A stretch of 64,000 bases of DNA from Thalassomonas haliotis (GCF_028657945.1 NZ_CP059693.1:2790001-2854000); one strand, 5' to 3'. Positions 27,317 through 37,530 are shown, numbered from the stretch's first letter. Translations and numbers: made by a program. Notes: generated by a model not told the origin, from the sequence alone.

Positions 27317-28777
27317 ATGACAGACAATACAATCCGCTTTCTCCTCAATGATGAACTCATCATGTTGGAAAATATCGATCCCAATTTAACCGTACTGCAA
27401 TACCTGAGGGATATTCGTTTTCAGTCAGGCACCAAGGAAGGTTGTGCTTCCGGTGACTGCGGCGCCTGTACCGTGGTCCTTGCCGAGTTGGCAGGAGAGG
27501 AATTTAACGAACTTAATTATAAATCCGCCAATGCCTGTATTTTATTTGTCGGCAGTTTACACGGCAAGCAGCTGATCACGGTGGAGCACTTAAAAGAGGG
27601 TCAGGAATTACACCCGGTGCAACAGGCTATTGTCGACTTTCATGGCTCCCAATGCGGTTTTTGTACCCCAGGGTTTGTGATGTCTTCTTTTGCATTGCAT
27701 AAAGCCGTCAGCAGCCCGGACAGGGCACAGGTAGTGGAAGCCCTGGCAGGCAACCTATGCCGTTGTACCGGTTACCGCTCTATCATAGAGGCGGCCATGG
27801 CCTCCAGCGCAGATAGCCCGCCCGACAGTTTTGCCCGCCATTACCATCAAACCGTTGCCGAGCTTAAAAAAATTCATTTACAAGCCGAAGCCCGGCTGAG
27901 TGCCTCCGGGCATCATTTCTATTCACCGACAAACATCGACCAGCTTGCCGACTATCTGTTGGCGCACCCCAAAGCCACTTTGCTTGGTGGCGGTACCGAT
28001 CTGGCGTTAAGTGTCACCCAGCAGCTTAATACTATCGATAAACTGGTATTTCTGGGCAATGTTAAAGAGCTTAACGGCCTCAGGGAAACGCAGGATAGTA
28101 TTATCGTTGGTTCTGCCGTGCCTTATAGTCTGTTTACCCCGTTATTACATCAGCAATATCCGGAACTTGGCGAGATGATCGAGCGTATCGGCTCTACCCA
28201 AATTCGCAATAACGGCACCCTGGGAGGCAATATCGGCAACGCTTCCCCTATCGGTGATATGCCACCGGCGCTGATTGCCTTGGGGGCCACCATGACCCTT
28301 AGACGCGGTGACAGTACCCGGGAAATGCCGGTTGAAGATTATTTTAAAGGTTATAAGGTCACAGACCTGGCCGAATCCGAGTTTATTCAGGATATCACCA
28401 TTCCCAAGGCCAAAACCGGTCAGGAATGTAAAGTCTATAAGATTTCCAAACGTATCGATGATGATATCTCCGCGGTATTGGCGGCGATCTCCATTGAAAT
28501 TGAACAAGATAGTGTGAAAAGTGTGTCTATCGCTTATGGCGGTATGGCCGCTATCCCACAAAGGGCGGTTGCCTGTGAAGCGGCTTTAAAAGGCCAGCCG
28601 TGGACACAAGGCAGCATAGATGCGGCGAAACAGGCGTTAACCCAGGACTTCCAGCCGATGTCCGATGTCCGTGCCTCCGATAAATACCGTATGACAGTAG
28701 CGCAGAATCTTTTACAGAAATGTTTTCTTGAGCTGCAAAACCGCCATGTTGAAACAAGAGTAGTGAATTATGCGTAG
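27317..28777 (+). CDS. xdhA: Xanthine dehydrogenase, small subunit (2Fe-2S and FAD domains)
   Basis: The 486-residue subunit carries electrons from the molybdenum centre to NAD+. Its plant-type ferredoxin domain has Cys43, Cys48, Cys51 and Cys74; the second 2Fe-2S domain has Cys113, Cys116, Cys148 and Cys150 (QCGFCTPGF, GNLCRCTGY). From about residue 200 the FAD domain shows LLGGGTDL and IRNNGTLGGNIGNASPIGD. The gene overlaps xdhB by 8 bases. First gene of the purine breakdown operon, behind the palindromic promoter. Confidence 0.95.
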   Translation: MTDNTIRFLLNDELIMLENIDPNLTVLQYLRDIRFQSGTKEGCASGDCGACTVVLAELAGEEFNELNYKSANACILFVGSLHGKQLITVEHLKEGQELHPVQQAIVDFHGSQCGFCTPGFVMSSFALHKAVSSPDRAQVVEALAGNLCRCTGYRSIIEAAMASSADSPPDSFARHYHQTVAELKKIHLQAEARLSASGHHFYSPTNIDQLADYLLAHPKATLLGGGTDLALSVTQQLNTIDKLVFLGNVKELNGLRETQDSIIVGSAVPYSLFTPLLHQQYPELGEMIERIGSTQIRNNGTLGGNIGNASPIGDMPPALIALGATMTLRRGDSTREMPVEDYFKGYKVTDLAESEFIQDITIPKAKTGQECKVYKISKRIDDDISAVLAAISIEIEQDSVKSVSIAYGGMAAIPQRAVACEAALKGQPWTQGSIDAAKQALTQDFQPMSDVRASDKYRMTVAQNLLQKCFLELQNRHVETRVVNYA

Positions 28778-31151
28778 TCTTAAAAAAGTTGAGCAACAAA
28801 GCGCCCGGGAAAGCATTCAGGACCCGGGCATGGGCGGCGTTGGCCGCAGCAAAAAACATGAAAGCGCCGACAAACATGTTTCCGGCGAAGCGGTTTATAT
28901 AGACGACAGACCCGAATTACGCGGCCAGTTACATGCCGCCGTAGGCCAAAGCCAGTTTGCCCGCGCCCGCATTAAAAGCATGGACTTAAGCGCAGTGAAG
29001 GCTGCCGAAGGGGTTAAAGCGGTGATCACCGTTAAAGATGTGCCCGGCCATGTTGATATCGGCCCTGTTTTCCCAGGCGACCCTGTGCTTGCCATAGACG
29101 AGGTTGAATACCTGGGACAGCCGTTATTTGCAGTGGCAGCCACCAGCCATGATCTGGCGCGTAAAGCGGCCTTGCTTGCCAAAGTCGAATATGAAGAATT
29201 AGCGCCGGTGTTAACGGTAAAAGACGCGCTGGCAAAACAAAACTTTGTCCGTCCGCCTTTTACTATGCAAAGGGGCGATTCGGCAACGGCGATAAATTCG
29301 GCCAAGCATGTGTTAAACGGCGAGATCAGTGTTGGCGGCCAGGAGCATTTCTATCTTGAAGGCCAGGTATCAACAGCAGAGCCGACAGAAGATGGCGGCA
29401 TGACGGTATTTTCCTCTTCCCAGCACCCCAGTGAAGTGCAAAAGCTGGTGGCGGAAGTTTTGGACGTGCCGCTTAATAAAATCACCGTTGATACCCGGCG
29501 CATGGGAGGCGGTTTCGGTGGTAAAGAGACCCAGGCAGCCCCCTGGGCCTGTATCGCCGCCTTATTGGCGAACCAGTGTCAATTGCCGGTGAAAATGAAA
29601 TTAAGCCGCAGCGACGATATGTGTTTAACCGGTAAGCGTCATCCTTTTGAAAACAATTATCAGGTGGGGTTTGATGATGATGGCCGCATCCAGGGCATAG
29701 ACATTACCGTTAACGGTAATTGCGGTTATTCCCCGGATCTTTCCGATGCCATCGTCGACCGGGCCATGTTCCATTCCGATAACGCCTATTATTTAGATAA
29801 TGCCACCGTGACCGGTAACCGCTGTAAAACCAATACTGTTTCCCATACCGCCTACCGCGGTTTTGGCGGGCCGCAGGGCATGATGACCATAGAAATGGTG
29901 ATGGACGATATCGCCCGCCATTTAGGTAAAGATCCGCTGGAAATCCGTAAAATCAACCTTTACGGCCATGGTGAGCGAAACATCACCCATTATCATCAAA
30001 CGGTTGAGCACAATAACCTGGATAGACTGATCGACTCTTTGGAGCAAAGCAGTGACTACCAGGCCCGCCGTAAGCAAATCACTGAGTTTAATAAAGACAA
30101 TACCATACTGAAAAAAGGCATTGCCTTAACGCCGGTGAAATTCGGCATCTCCTTTACCGTGCAGCACCTTAACCAGGCAGGCGCCCTGGTGCATATCTAT
30201 ACCGACGGCACTATCCATTTAAACCATGGCGGCACGGAAATGGGGCAGGGATTGTTTACTAAGGTGGCACAAATTGTTGCCGAAGAATTCCAGGTGGATG
30301 TTGATACCATAGGGGTATCGGCAACCCGTACCGATAAGGTGCCCAATACCTCGCCGACGGCGGCGTCTTCCGGCACCGACTTAAACGGTAAAGCGGCGCA
30401 AAACGCCGCCATTACCTTGAAAAAACGCCTGGTTGATTTTGCCGCCGAACATTTTAATGTCAAACAAGAGCAAGTGCTGTTTGCCGATAACCAGGTACAT
30501 ATCGGGGCAGAAGTTGGCAAGAAGACCATGGCGTTTGCCGAGCTGATCCAATTGGCTTATATGAACCGGGTATCGCTGTCTTCTACCGGGTATTACAAAA
30601 CCCCAAAAATTCATTTTGACCGTGAAACCGCCAAAGGCCGACCGTTTTTCTATTATGCCAACGGCGCCGCGGTCTCTGAGGTATTGATTGATACCCTGAC
30701 CGGTGAATACAAACTGCTGCGTGCTGATATTTTGCATGATGTCGGCAAATCGCTAAATCCCAGCATTGATATCGGTCAAATCGAAGGGGCCTTTATCCAG
30801 GGCATGGGCTGGTTAACCACGGAAGAGTTGATGTGGAACGACAAGGGCCGTTTGCTCAGCAACAACCCGGCAACCTATAAAATCCCTGCCATCAGCGATG
30901 CGCCGGTGGACTTTAATGTCGCGTTATTGCCGGACGATCCTAACAAAGAGCACACGGTTTATAATTCCAAAGCTGTGGGGGAGCCGCCCTTTATGCTCGG
31001 CATCAGTGTCTGGTCGGCCATTAAAGATGCCGTAGCCAGTGTTGCCGGTTACCGTATAAGCCCTAAGCTTGATACTCCGGCAACCCCTGAAAAAGTATTG
31101 TGGGCGGTGCAGGATATGCAAAAAGCAGCAGCTGATAAGAGCGAGGGCTAA
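28770..31151 (+). CDS. xdhB: Xanthine dehydrogenase, molybdopterin subunit
   Basis: The 793-residue subunit oxidises hypoxanthine and xanthine to urate at a molybdenum cofactor. Landmarks are MGGGFGGKE, AYRGFGGPQGM, GTEMGQGLFTKV, DVGKSLNPSIDIGQIEGAF and KAVGEPPFMLG, which holds the catalytic glutamate at about residue 738. The ATG at 28770 overlaps the xdhA stop. Length and domain order are complete. Confidence 0.95.
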   Translation: MRSLKKVEQQSARESIQDPGMGGVGRSKKHESADKHVSGEAVYIDDRPELRGQLHAAVGQSQFARARIKSMDLSAVKAAEGVKAVITVKDVPGHVDIGPVFPGDPVLAIDEVEYLGQPLFAVAATSHDLARKAALLAKVEYEELAPVLTVKDALAKQNFVRPPFTMQRGDSATAINSAKHVLNGEISVGGQEHFYLEGQVSTAEPTEDGGMTVFSSSQHPSEVQKLVAEVLDVPLNKITVDTRRMGGGFGGKETQAAPWACIAALLANQCQLPVKMKLSRSDDMCLTGKRHPFENNYQVGFDDDGRIQGIDITVNGNCGYSPDLSDAIVDRAMFHSDNAYYLDNATVTGNRCKTNTVSHTAYRGFGGPQGMMTIEMVMDDIARHLGKDPLEIRKINLYGHGERNITHYHQTVEHNNLDRLIDSLEQSSDYQARRKQITEFNKDNTILKKGIALTPVKFGISFTVQHLNQAGALVHIYTDGTIHLNHGGTEMGQGLFTKVAQIVAEEFQVDVDTIGVSATRTDKVPNTSPTAASSGTDLNGKAAQNAAITLKKRLVDFAAEHFNVKQEQVLFADNQVHIGAEVGKKTMAFAELIQLAYMNRVSLSSTGYYKTPKIHFDRETAKGRPFFYYANGAAVSEVLIDTLTGEYKLLRADILHDVGKSLNPSIDIGQIEGAFIQGMGWLTTEELMWNDKGRLLSNNPATYKIPAISDAPVDFNVALLPDDPNKEHTVYNSKAVGEPPFMLGISVWSAIKDAVASVAGYRISPKLDTPATPEKVLWAVQDMQKAAADKSEG

Positions 31152-31155
31152 GGCC

Positions 31156-32088
31156 GTGAATACCAACTGGGTGAATGCCCTGCATCAGTTAAATCAGCAG
31201 GGTGAAGCTTATGTGCTGGTCACCCTGGTTGGGGTATCAGGCTCGACGCCGCGTAACAGCGGTACGAAAATGGTGATCACCGCCGATAATATTTACGATA
31301 CTATCGGCGGCGGCCATTTAGAGCATAAAACCATAGCTTATGCCCATCAAATGCTCACCAGCGGCGAGGAAACTCAGCAATTAGAGCATTTTCAACTCGG
31401 CACGCATCTCGGGCAGTGCTGCGGTGGTACTGCCAGTGTTTTGTTTGAGTATTTTGCCGCCAGCACCGTGAATATTATGCTTTTTGGCGCCGGTCATGTC
31501 GGCAAGGCGCTGGTGAAAATACTTTCTGGTTTGCCGTGCAAAGTGCATTGGGTGGACAGCCGCGAACAGGAGTTTCCACCAAGGGGTGAGCTGCAAAACT
31601 ATCATAATGTCAATCAGATCGTCAGTGAATTCCCCTGTGATGAAATTGCTGCCATGCCTGCCAACAGTTATTACATTGTGATGACGCATAACCATCAGCT
31701 GGACTTTGAACTGTGTCAGTCGCTGCTGGCGCGGCAAGATTTTCGTTATCTTGGCCTGATCGCTTCCGATACCAAGTGGCGCAGATTCCAGCAAAGGTTT
31801 AAGCACAGGGAAGTTGACGAACAGCAGGTTGCCCGTATGAATTGCCCGATAGGCTTAAGCGCGGTGCCGGGTAAAACTCCGATGGAAGTGGCGGTATCGA
31901 TCGCGGCTGAGGTGATTGGTCTCTATCATGAGCACCAGCATGAAAGCTGTGCTAAAAGTAGCAAGCAGCAGAATTCAGGCGCTTCAGGCGAAAAAACACA
32001 GCCAGCGAAAAAAGCCTCTTCCCAGCAGGGAGTACACTGGAAAGAACTCAAACAGTTGTTGCTGGTAGATGATAAAGACAACAGCTAA
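31156..32088 (+). CDS. xdhC: XdhC, molybdenum cofactor insertion factor
   Basis: The 310-residue protein follows xdhB by four bases. XdhC proteins bind and sulfurate the molybdenum cofactor before it enters XdhB. It shows the N-terminal YVLVTLVGVSGSTPR, LGQCCGGTASVLFEYF, and a Rossmann-type MLFGAGHVGKALVKIL. I chose the GTG at 31156 because longer versions run back inside xdhB and are unlike the family. The last 45 or so residues form a polar Ser/Lys/Gln-rich tail not typical of XdhC. Confidence 0.9.
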   Translation: MNTNWVNALHQLNQQGEAYVLVTLVGVSGSTPRNSGTKMVITADNIYDTIGGGHLEHKTIAYAHQMLTSGEETQQLEHFQLGTHLGQCCGGTASVLFEYFAASTVNIMLFGAGHVGKALVKILSGLPCKVHWVDSREQEFPPRGELQNYHNVNQIVSEFPCDEIAAMPANSYYIVMTHNHQLDFELCQSLLARQDFRYLGLIASDTKWRRFQQRFKHREVDEQQVARMNCPIGLSAVPGKTPMEVAVSIAAEVIGLYHEHQHESCAKSSKQQNSGASGEKTQPAKKASSQQGVHWKELKQLLLVDDKDNS

Positions 32089-32160
32089 GGCTCAAGGTCC
32101 ACAGAGTCTTAAACCGCGCATATTCAGCGTAAATTCTTAATAGTTAAAGGAGAATGCAAG

Positions 32161-33516
32161 GTGGTTCATTTTGCCCTGCGCAGTAATAAAGTTATCACAA
32201 ACGGCGAAATGATCGCCGCCTGTGTTGAAATCAAAGATCAAATTATTCATGCGGTACATCCCCATGATCAGCAACTTGATTGTCAGGTGGAAGATTTAGG
32301 CGATCTGGTATTAATGCCGGGGCTGGTGGACTCTCATGTTCATATCAATGAACCCGGGCGTACCGAGTGGGAAGGTTTTAATACCGCCACACAAGCGGCA
32401 GCAGCAGGCGGCATCACCACCTTAGTGGATATGCCGTTAAATTGTATCCCGGTCACCGTAAATAAAGCGGCTTTTCAAGAGAAGCTGGATGCCGTTCATG
32501 ATAAACTCTGGGTCGACTGCGGTTTCTGGGGCGGAGTCATCCCGCAAAATATTGGTGAGCTGGATGAATTATTAACGGCTGGGGTACTTGGGGTTAAATC
32601 TTTTTTGATTGATTCCGGCATCAAAGAATTCCCACAGGTTGAAGCAGACGATATCCGCAAAGCCATGCCTATTTTGGCCAAACATGATGTGCCGTATTTG
32701 ATCCATGCCGAACTTGATTGCGCCCACACGCCGCCGGCGACTATCGGCGATAAATACCAGAGCTTTTTAGACTCGCGTCCCAAAAAGTGGGAAAATGATG
32801 CCGTGGCCCTGATGGCGGATTTAGCCAAAGAAGCCAAGGCCAATGGTCATGATACTAAAGTACATATAGTACACTTGTCGTCGGCAGAGGCACTGTCGAG
32901 TATCAGCGATGCCAAGGCTCAAGGCCTGCAGTTTACTGCGGAAACATGTCCCCATTACCTGACCTTACATTCAGAAGCCATTCCAGACGGCAAAACTTTG
33001 TTTAAGTGTTGCCCGCCAATTCGTGAAGACGAAAACCGTCAAACTCTATGGCAGGCAGTGGAAGATGGCCGTATCAGCTTTATCGTTTCCGATCATTCTC
33101 CCTGTACCCCTGAGCTTAAACATATCGACACCGGCGATATCGAAAAAGCCTGGGGGGGAATTTCAGCATTGCAATTTGGTATTTCCCTGATTTGGACCGA
33201 GGCACAAAAGCGCGGGTTTGATCTGGTGGAGATCAACCGCCTGATGTCGGCGGAAACGGCAAAATTTGCCGGACTGGACTCGATAAAAGGACAGATCGCC
33301 CCTGGCTATCATGCCGATTTGTTGGTGTTTGACGATAGGGCAGAATATGAGATCAGCAACGACATGATCAAACATCGCCATAAGATCACCCCTTATGTCG
33401 GTAAAACCGTAAGCGGCAGGGTGGAGAAAACCTATGTCCGTGGTCAATTGGTTTACCGAGACGATGAATTTGTCGCAAGCCCGGTGGGGCGTCCCTTACT
33501 TAAAGGGAAATTATAA
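32161..33516 (+). CDS. allB: Allantoinase
   Basis: The 451-residue cytosolic amidohydrolase opens allantoin to allantoate. The binuclear metal site is visible: His59 and His61 (DSHVHINEPGRTEW), the carboxylated Lys146 (GVKSFL), AETCPHYLTL, and SDHSPC. The start is a GTG with AAGGAG eight bases upstream. It stands between xdhC and the allantoicase gene in pathway order. Confidence 0.94.
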   Translation: MVHFALRSNKVITNGEMIAACVEIKDQIIHAVHPHDQQLDCQVEDLGDLVLMPGLVDSHVHINEPGRTEWEGFNTATQAAAAGGITTLVDMPLNCIPVTVNKAAFQEKLDAVHDKLWVDCGFWGGVIPQNIGELDELLTAGVLGVKSFLIDSGIKEFPQVEADDIRKAMPILAKHDVPYLIHAELDCAHTPPATIGDKYQSFLDSRPKKWENDAVALMADLAKEAKANGHDTKVHIVHLSSAEALSSISDAKAQGLQFTAETCPHYLTLHSEAIPDGKTLFKCCPPIREDENRQTLWQAVEDGRISFIVSDHSPCTPELKHIDTGDIEKAWGGISALQFGISLIWTEAQKRGFDLVEINRLMSAETAKFAGLDSIKGQIAPGYHADLLVFDDRAEYEISNDMIKHRHKITPYVGKTVSGRVEKTYVRGQLVYRDDEFVASPVGRPLLKGKL

Positions 33517-33611
33517 AGGTCAATTATAAGATCATTTATTAAGACACAGAAGCAGCCTTTGGCTTTCGATGCAGGCCGAGGTGGTAATTTAATGAGACAA
33601 CGGAACATTCA

Positions 33612-34643
33612 ATGACTAAAAATGAAGCATTAACCCGGCACTACAATAGCCGGTATATCGATCTCGCCAGTGAGCGTATCGGTGGTGAAACCTTGGCCTG
33701 CAGCGATGACTTTTTTGCTGAAATGGAAAATCTGCTAAAACCCGGACGTGGCATTTTTATTGATGATAAATATACCGAGCGTGGCAAGTGGATGGACGGC
33801 TGGGAATCACGCCGTAGCTACGGCCGCGATGATGGCAGGGAATACGACTGGTGTGTTATCCGTTTAGGTATCCCGGGTATTATTTATGGCCTGGATGTTG
33901 ATACTAACTTTTTTAGGGGTAATGCCCCGCAAACCGTATCGGTGGAAGCCTGTGTCAGTGAAGGCCAGCCGGATGCCTCTACTCAGTGGCAAACTATTTT
34001 ATCCCAAAGTGCGGTGGATGCTCATAGCCAGAACTTTTTTGAAATCGACCCTGTTGCAACCGGCAATACTGCCTGGACCCATGTGCGCTTAAACATTTTC
34101 CCTGACGGCGGTGTCGCCCGTTTCAGGGTTTACGGTGAAGCCCAGGTAAACTGGAACGACTTTGTTGACGGCGAGTTAATCGATTTGGCCTACATTAAAA
34201 ATGGCGGCAAGGCGTTATTGGTCAGCGATATGTTTTTCAGCGATAAAAACAATTTGATCATGCCGGGGCGCGGTAAAGACATGGGCGATGGCTGGGAAAC
34301 CAAACGCCGCCGTGACCCGGGTCCTGACTGGTCAATTATTAAGTTGGCGGCGAAAGGTCATGTGCAAAAGGTGATCATTGATACCCATCACTTTAAAGGC
34401 AATTACCCGGACCATTTTACCCTTGAAGGTACGGTTTCTGACAGTGATGATTTTACCTCAGGTGAAAATATTAACTGGCAGCCGATCATCCCGAAAACCA
34501 AGTTATATGCCCACCGCGAGCACTTGTTTTTAAAAGAAATCGTCGCAGATAAGGCCCAGGCCTTTACCCATGTGCGCTTAAATATTTTCCCCGACGGCGG
34601 TGTTAGCCGGATGCGGGTCTTTGGCCACCGCGAGCAGGAGTAG
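33612..34643 (+). CDS. alc: Allantoicase
   Basis: The 343-residue enzyme converts allantoate to ureidoglycolate and urea. It consists of two homologous allantoicase repeats: residues about 25-180, with GKWMDGWESRRSYG, and about 195-340, with GDGWETKRRRDPGPDW. Both repeats end in the shared HVRLNIFPDGGV. Full family length. Its urea has no urease within this window to use it. Confidence 0.95.
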   Translation: MTKNEALTRHYNSRYIDLASERIGGETLACSDDFFAEMENLLKPGRGIFIDDKYTERGKWMDGWESRRSYGRDDGREYDWCVIRLGIPGIIYGLDVDTNFFRGNAPQTVSVEACVSEGQPDASTQWQTILSQSAVDAHSQNFFEIDPVATGNTAWTHVRLNIFPDGGVARFRVYGEAQVNWNDFVDGELIDLAYIKNGGKALLVSDMFFSDKNNLIMPGRGKDMGDGWETKRRRDPGPDWSIIKLAAKGHVQKVIIDTHHFKGNYPDHFTLEGTVSDSDDFTSGENINWQPIIPKTKLYAHREHLFLKEIVADKAQAFTHVRLNIFPDGGVSRMRVFGHREQE

Positions 34644-34647
34644 TTAA

Positions 34648-35160
34648 GTGACTTTACAAGAATTAAATCAATTATCCGCTAATGATGCCAACCACGCTTT
34701 TATGCAATGTTGCACCGCAAGCACCTGGGTTGAGGCTATGGTTGAAAGCCGACCGTTTGCTGATGAAGCAACGCTATACCGGGCGGCAGATCAGCATTGG
34801 CAAGGTTTAAGCGAAAGCGATTATTTGGAAGCTTTCGAAGGCCACCCCAAAATCGGTGACGTTAACAGTCTCAGGGCCAAATACGCCAATACCAAAGCCT
34901 TGGCCAGCGGTGAGCAAAGTGCGGTTAATGCTGCGTCTGAGCAGGTGTTAAACGACCTTGCCAAAGGCAACAGCGATTATGAAAGCAAATTTGGTTTTAT
35001 TTTTATTGTTTGTGCCACCGGCAAAAGCGCTGAACAAATGCTGGCGTTATTGCAGGCGCGTTTACCCAATGAACGCCCGCAGGAATTGGTTAATGCCGCT
35101 GAAGAGCAGCGGAGAATTTTTCATCTTCGCTTAGATAAATGTTTAGGGAAATCACTATGA
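34648..35160 (+). CDS. uraD: 2-oxo-4-hydroxy-4-carboxy-5-ureidoimidazoline (OHCU) decarboxylase
   Basis: The 170-residue protein decarboxylates OHCU to S-allantoin. The substrate-site signature HPKIGD (in FEGHPKIGDV) and the late NERPQELVNAAEEQRRI block are those of the family. It starts at a GTG with AGGAG seven bases upstream, four bases after alc, and its stop overlaps the uraH start (ATGA), so translation is coupled. Confidence 0.93.
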   Translation: MTLQELNQLSANDANHAFMQCCTASTWVEAMVESRPFADEATLYRAADQHWQGLSESDYLEAFEGHPKIGDVNSLRAKYANTKALASGEQSAVNAASEQVLNDLAKGNSDYESKFGFIFIVCATGKSAEQMLALLQARLPNERPQELVNAAEEQRRIFHLRLDKCLGKSL

Positions 35161-35498
35161 GCCAAATTACCACCCATGTATTAGATACCACCCGCGGCAA
35201 GCCGGGCGCAGAGCTCCCGATCACTTTATATCAGCAAACGGCAGATGGCTGGCAACAGCTGGCCAGCGGCGTAACCAATGAAGACGGCCGCATCGCCGGC
35301 TTATTAGCCGCCGATCGTATCCTGGATGCCGGTATTTACCGTATGCACTTTGATACTAAGGCTTATTTTGAGCGCATGGCTGAGAAAGGCTTTTATCCTT
35401 ATGTGGATATTGTTTTTGAATTAGGTGCTGGCGGCGATCACTACCATATTCCGTTGTTGCTGACGGCGTATGGTTATTCCACCTACCGCGGCAGTTAA
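35157..35498 (+). CDS. uraH: 5-hydroxyisourate hydrolase (transthyretin-like)
   Basis: The 113-residue cytosolic enzyme hydrolyses 5-hydroxyisourate, the PuuD product, to OHCU. It begins SQITTHVLDTTRGKPGAELP, holding the active His, and ends with the diagnostic YGYSTYRGS. The ATG at 35157 is chosen over an in-frame upstream ATG at 35139 because it fits the family start and overlaps the uraD stop by four bases. Confidence 0.95.
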   Translation: MSQITTHVLDTTRGKPGAELPITLYQQTADGWQQLASGVTNEDGRIAGLLAADRILDAGIYRMHFDTKAYFERMAEKGFYPYVDIVFELGAGGDHYHIPLLLTAYGYSTYRGS

Positions 35499-35539
35499 TG
35501 GCAACAGTTAAGTTGAAAGGAACAGTTGAGTTGGAAAAT

Positions 35540-36037
35540 ATGATTGAAAAAATCGTGCCTGAGATTTTAACCCGTGAGGCCTTTGCCCCGTTCGGTGATG
35601 TCATTGAAGTGGATGATAATCGGCAACATTTTACCATTAATGATGGTTTTACCGAACGTTATCATGATTTGGCCAAGGTGGATGTAGAAAAAAACAATGG
35701 CCGGACACTGATTAATATTTTTCGCTCGACGCCTTTAGCGCAGCCGATCGCGATAAAAATGATGGAGCGTCATCCGCTGTCGAGCCAGGCCTTTATTCCT
35801 CTTGGCAATGAACCCTATTTAGTGGTGGTGGCTCCCAAAGGTGAGTTGGACCTGGCCGCTATAGAGGTGTTTATCGCCCAAAGTAACCAGGGGGTCAATT
35901 ATCATGCCGGTACCTGGCATCACTATTGTCTGGCGCTGCACCAGCGAAGTGATTTCCTGGTGGTGGACAGGGGCGGAGAAGGGGACAACTGCGATGTGGT
36001 TGAACTCGACGGCAATAAAATGATAGCAGCGCAGTAA
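35540..36037 (+). CDS. allA: Ureidoglycolate lyase
   Basis: The 165-residue enzyme splits ureidoglycolate into glyoxylate and urea. It closely follows E. coli AllA: FTINDGFTERYHDLA, MERHPLSSQAFIPLG, GVNYHAGTWHHY and DRGGEGDNCDV. An ATG at 35498 overlaps the uraH stop and would add 14 residues made by a short internal DNA duplication; I prefer 35540 because it matches the family start, but the earlier one is possible. The glyoxylate formed is used by GlcB downstream. Confidence 0.9.
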   Translation: MIEKIVPEILTREAFAPFGDVIEVDDNRQHFTINDGFTERYHDLAKVDVEKNNGRTLINIFRSTPLAQPIAIKMMERHPLSSQAFIPLGNEPYLVVVAPKGELDLAAIEVFIAQSNQGVNYHAGTWHHYCLALHQRSDFLVVDRGGEGDNCDVVELDGNKMIAAQ

Positions 36038-36219
36038 TTGCAGCACCCAGTTAAAGTAAAGAATCGCTAAAGTAAAGCGTAAAAAGTTGAGGCGATATAA
36101 TTGCTGCTGTCCAGACTCAGGAAGAGTTGAAACAGCAAGAGGTTATATTGAATAATTTTATCGTTATCCAAAGACTAGGGCGCAGGCCGGGATGACGATC
36201 TTATAGAGAATAACGTGTT

Positions 36220-37530
36220 ATGTTAAAAGTTTATCGTGGTGAAATTTTACACTTCCTGGCGGACCCCGCCAAAGTGGCACTGGAGCAAAGTTACCAGCAC
36301 TTTGCAGACGGTTTGTTGGTGATTGAAGACGGCAAGGTAAAGCAGCTGGGGGAGGCATCAAGCCTGCTAGCCAGTTTAGCCGCTGATGTTGAAGTGACCC
36401 ATTATCAAAACGGCCTGATCATGCCGGGGTTTATTGATACCCATATCCACTATCCGCAAACGGAAATGATCGCCTCATATGGCGAGCAGCTGCTTGAATG
36501 GCTGGAGAACTATACCTTTCCGGCAGAAAGACGTTTTGAAGATGAAGCCTACGCCAAAGATGTGGCCGAATTTTTCCTGGATCAGTTACTTGATGCCGGT
36601 ACTACCACGGCATTAGTTTTTGGGACAGTGCACAAGGCCTCTGTCGATGCCTTTTTCACCGTGGCGCAGCAGAAAAAACTGCGTATGATTTGCGGCAAGG
36701 TATTAATGGACCGGAACTGTCCGGACTTTTTAACCGATACCGCCGAAACCGGTTTTACCGACAGCAAAGCGCTAATCGAGAAATGGCACAATACCGATCG
36801 CCTGCAATACGCGGTCACGCCAAGATTTGCCCCCACCAGTACCCGCGAGCAACTGGATAAAGCCGGGGAATTACTGTCCCTGTATCCGGATGTTTATATG
36901 CACACCCACCTTTGTGAAAACAAAAAAGAAATCGAATGGGTGCAGGCGTTGTTTCCGGAAAATAACGGTTATCTGGATGTTTACGATCAAAGTAATTTAC
37001 TTGGCCGTCGCAGTGTTTTTGCCCATGGCGTGCATTTACATGATGAAGAATGCCAACGTTTAAGCGATACCGGCTCGGCCATTGCTTTTTGTCCGACCTC
37101 CAATTTATTCCTCGGCAGCGGTTTGTTTAACTTAAAACAGGCGGAAGAATATGATGTCAATGTCGGTATGGGCACAGATGTCGGCGCTGGTACCAGTTTT
37201 TCTATCCTGCGCAGCTTGAACGAAGCCTATAAAATTCAGCAGCTTAGGGGCGAGAAATTAACGCCGTTTAAATCTTTTTATCTTTCTACCTTAGGGGGCG
37301 CGGTGGCGCTGGACCTGGAAGATCAAATTGGTAACTTAGCGCCGGGCAAAGAAGCCGACTTTATCGTACTTGACTATAACGCTACACCATTAATGGAGCG
37401 CCGCATCAAGCAATGTAAGACCCTGCATGAGAAGCTTTTTGTCCTGAGTATGTTAGGGGATGAACGTAATGTTTGTGCTACCCATATTTTAGGCGAGAAA
37501 GTAGGTGAGCGGGTTACCGGCAAAGCTTAA
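36220..37530 (+). CDS. guaD: Guanine deaminase
   Basis: The 436-residue amidohydrolase turns guanine into xanthine. The zinc site comprises His75 and His77 (FIDTHIHYPQTEM), HTHLCENKKEIEW, VFAHGVHLHDEE and GTDVGAGTSFS, all characteristic of GuaD. It lies 182 bases after allA in the same direction and delivers guanine into the xdhAB step. Confidence 0.95.
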   Translation: MLKVYRGEILHFLADPAKVALEQSYQHFADGLLVIEDGKVKQLGEASSLLASLAADVEVTHYQNGLIMPGFIDTHIHYPQTEMIASYGEQLLEWLENYTFPAERRFEDEAYAKDVAEFFLDQLLDAGTTTALVFGTVHKASVDAFFTVAQQKKLRMICGKVLMDRNCPDFLTDTAETGFTDSKALIEKWHNTDRLQYAVTPRFAPTSTREQLDKAGELLSLYPDVYMHTHLCENKKEIEWVQALFPENNGYLDVYDQSNLLGRRSVFAHGVHLHDEECQRLSDTGSAIAFCPTSNLFLGSGLFNLKQAEEYDVNVGMGTDVGAGTSFSILRSLNEAYKIQQLRGEKLTPFKSFYLSTLGGAVALDLEDQIGNLAPGKEADFIVLDYNATPLMERRIKQCKTLHEKLFVLSMLGDERNVCATHILGEKVGERVTGKA

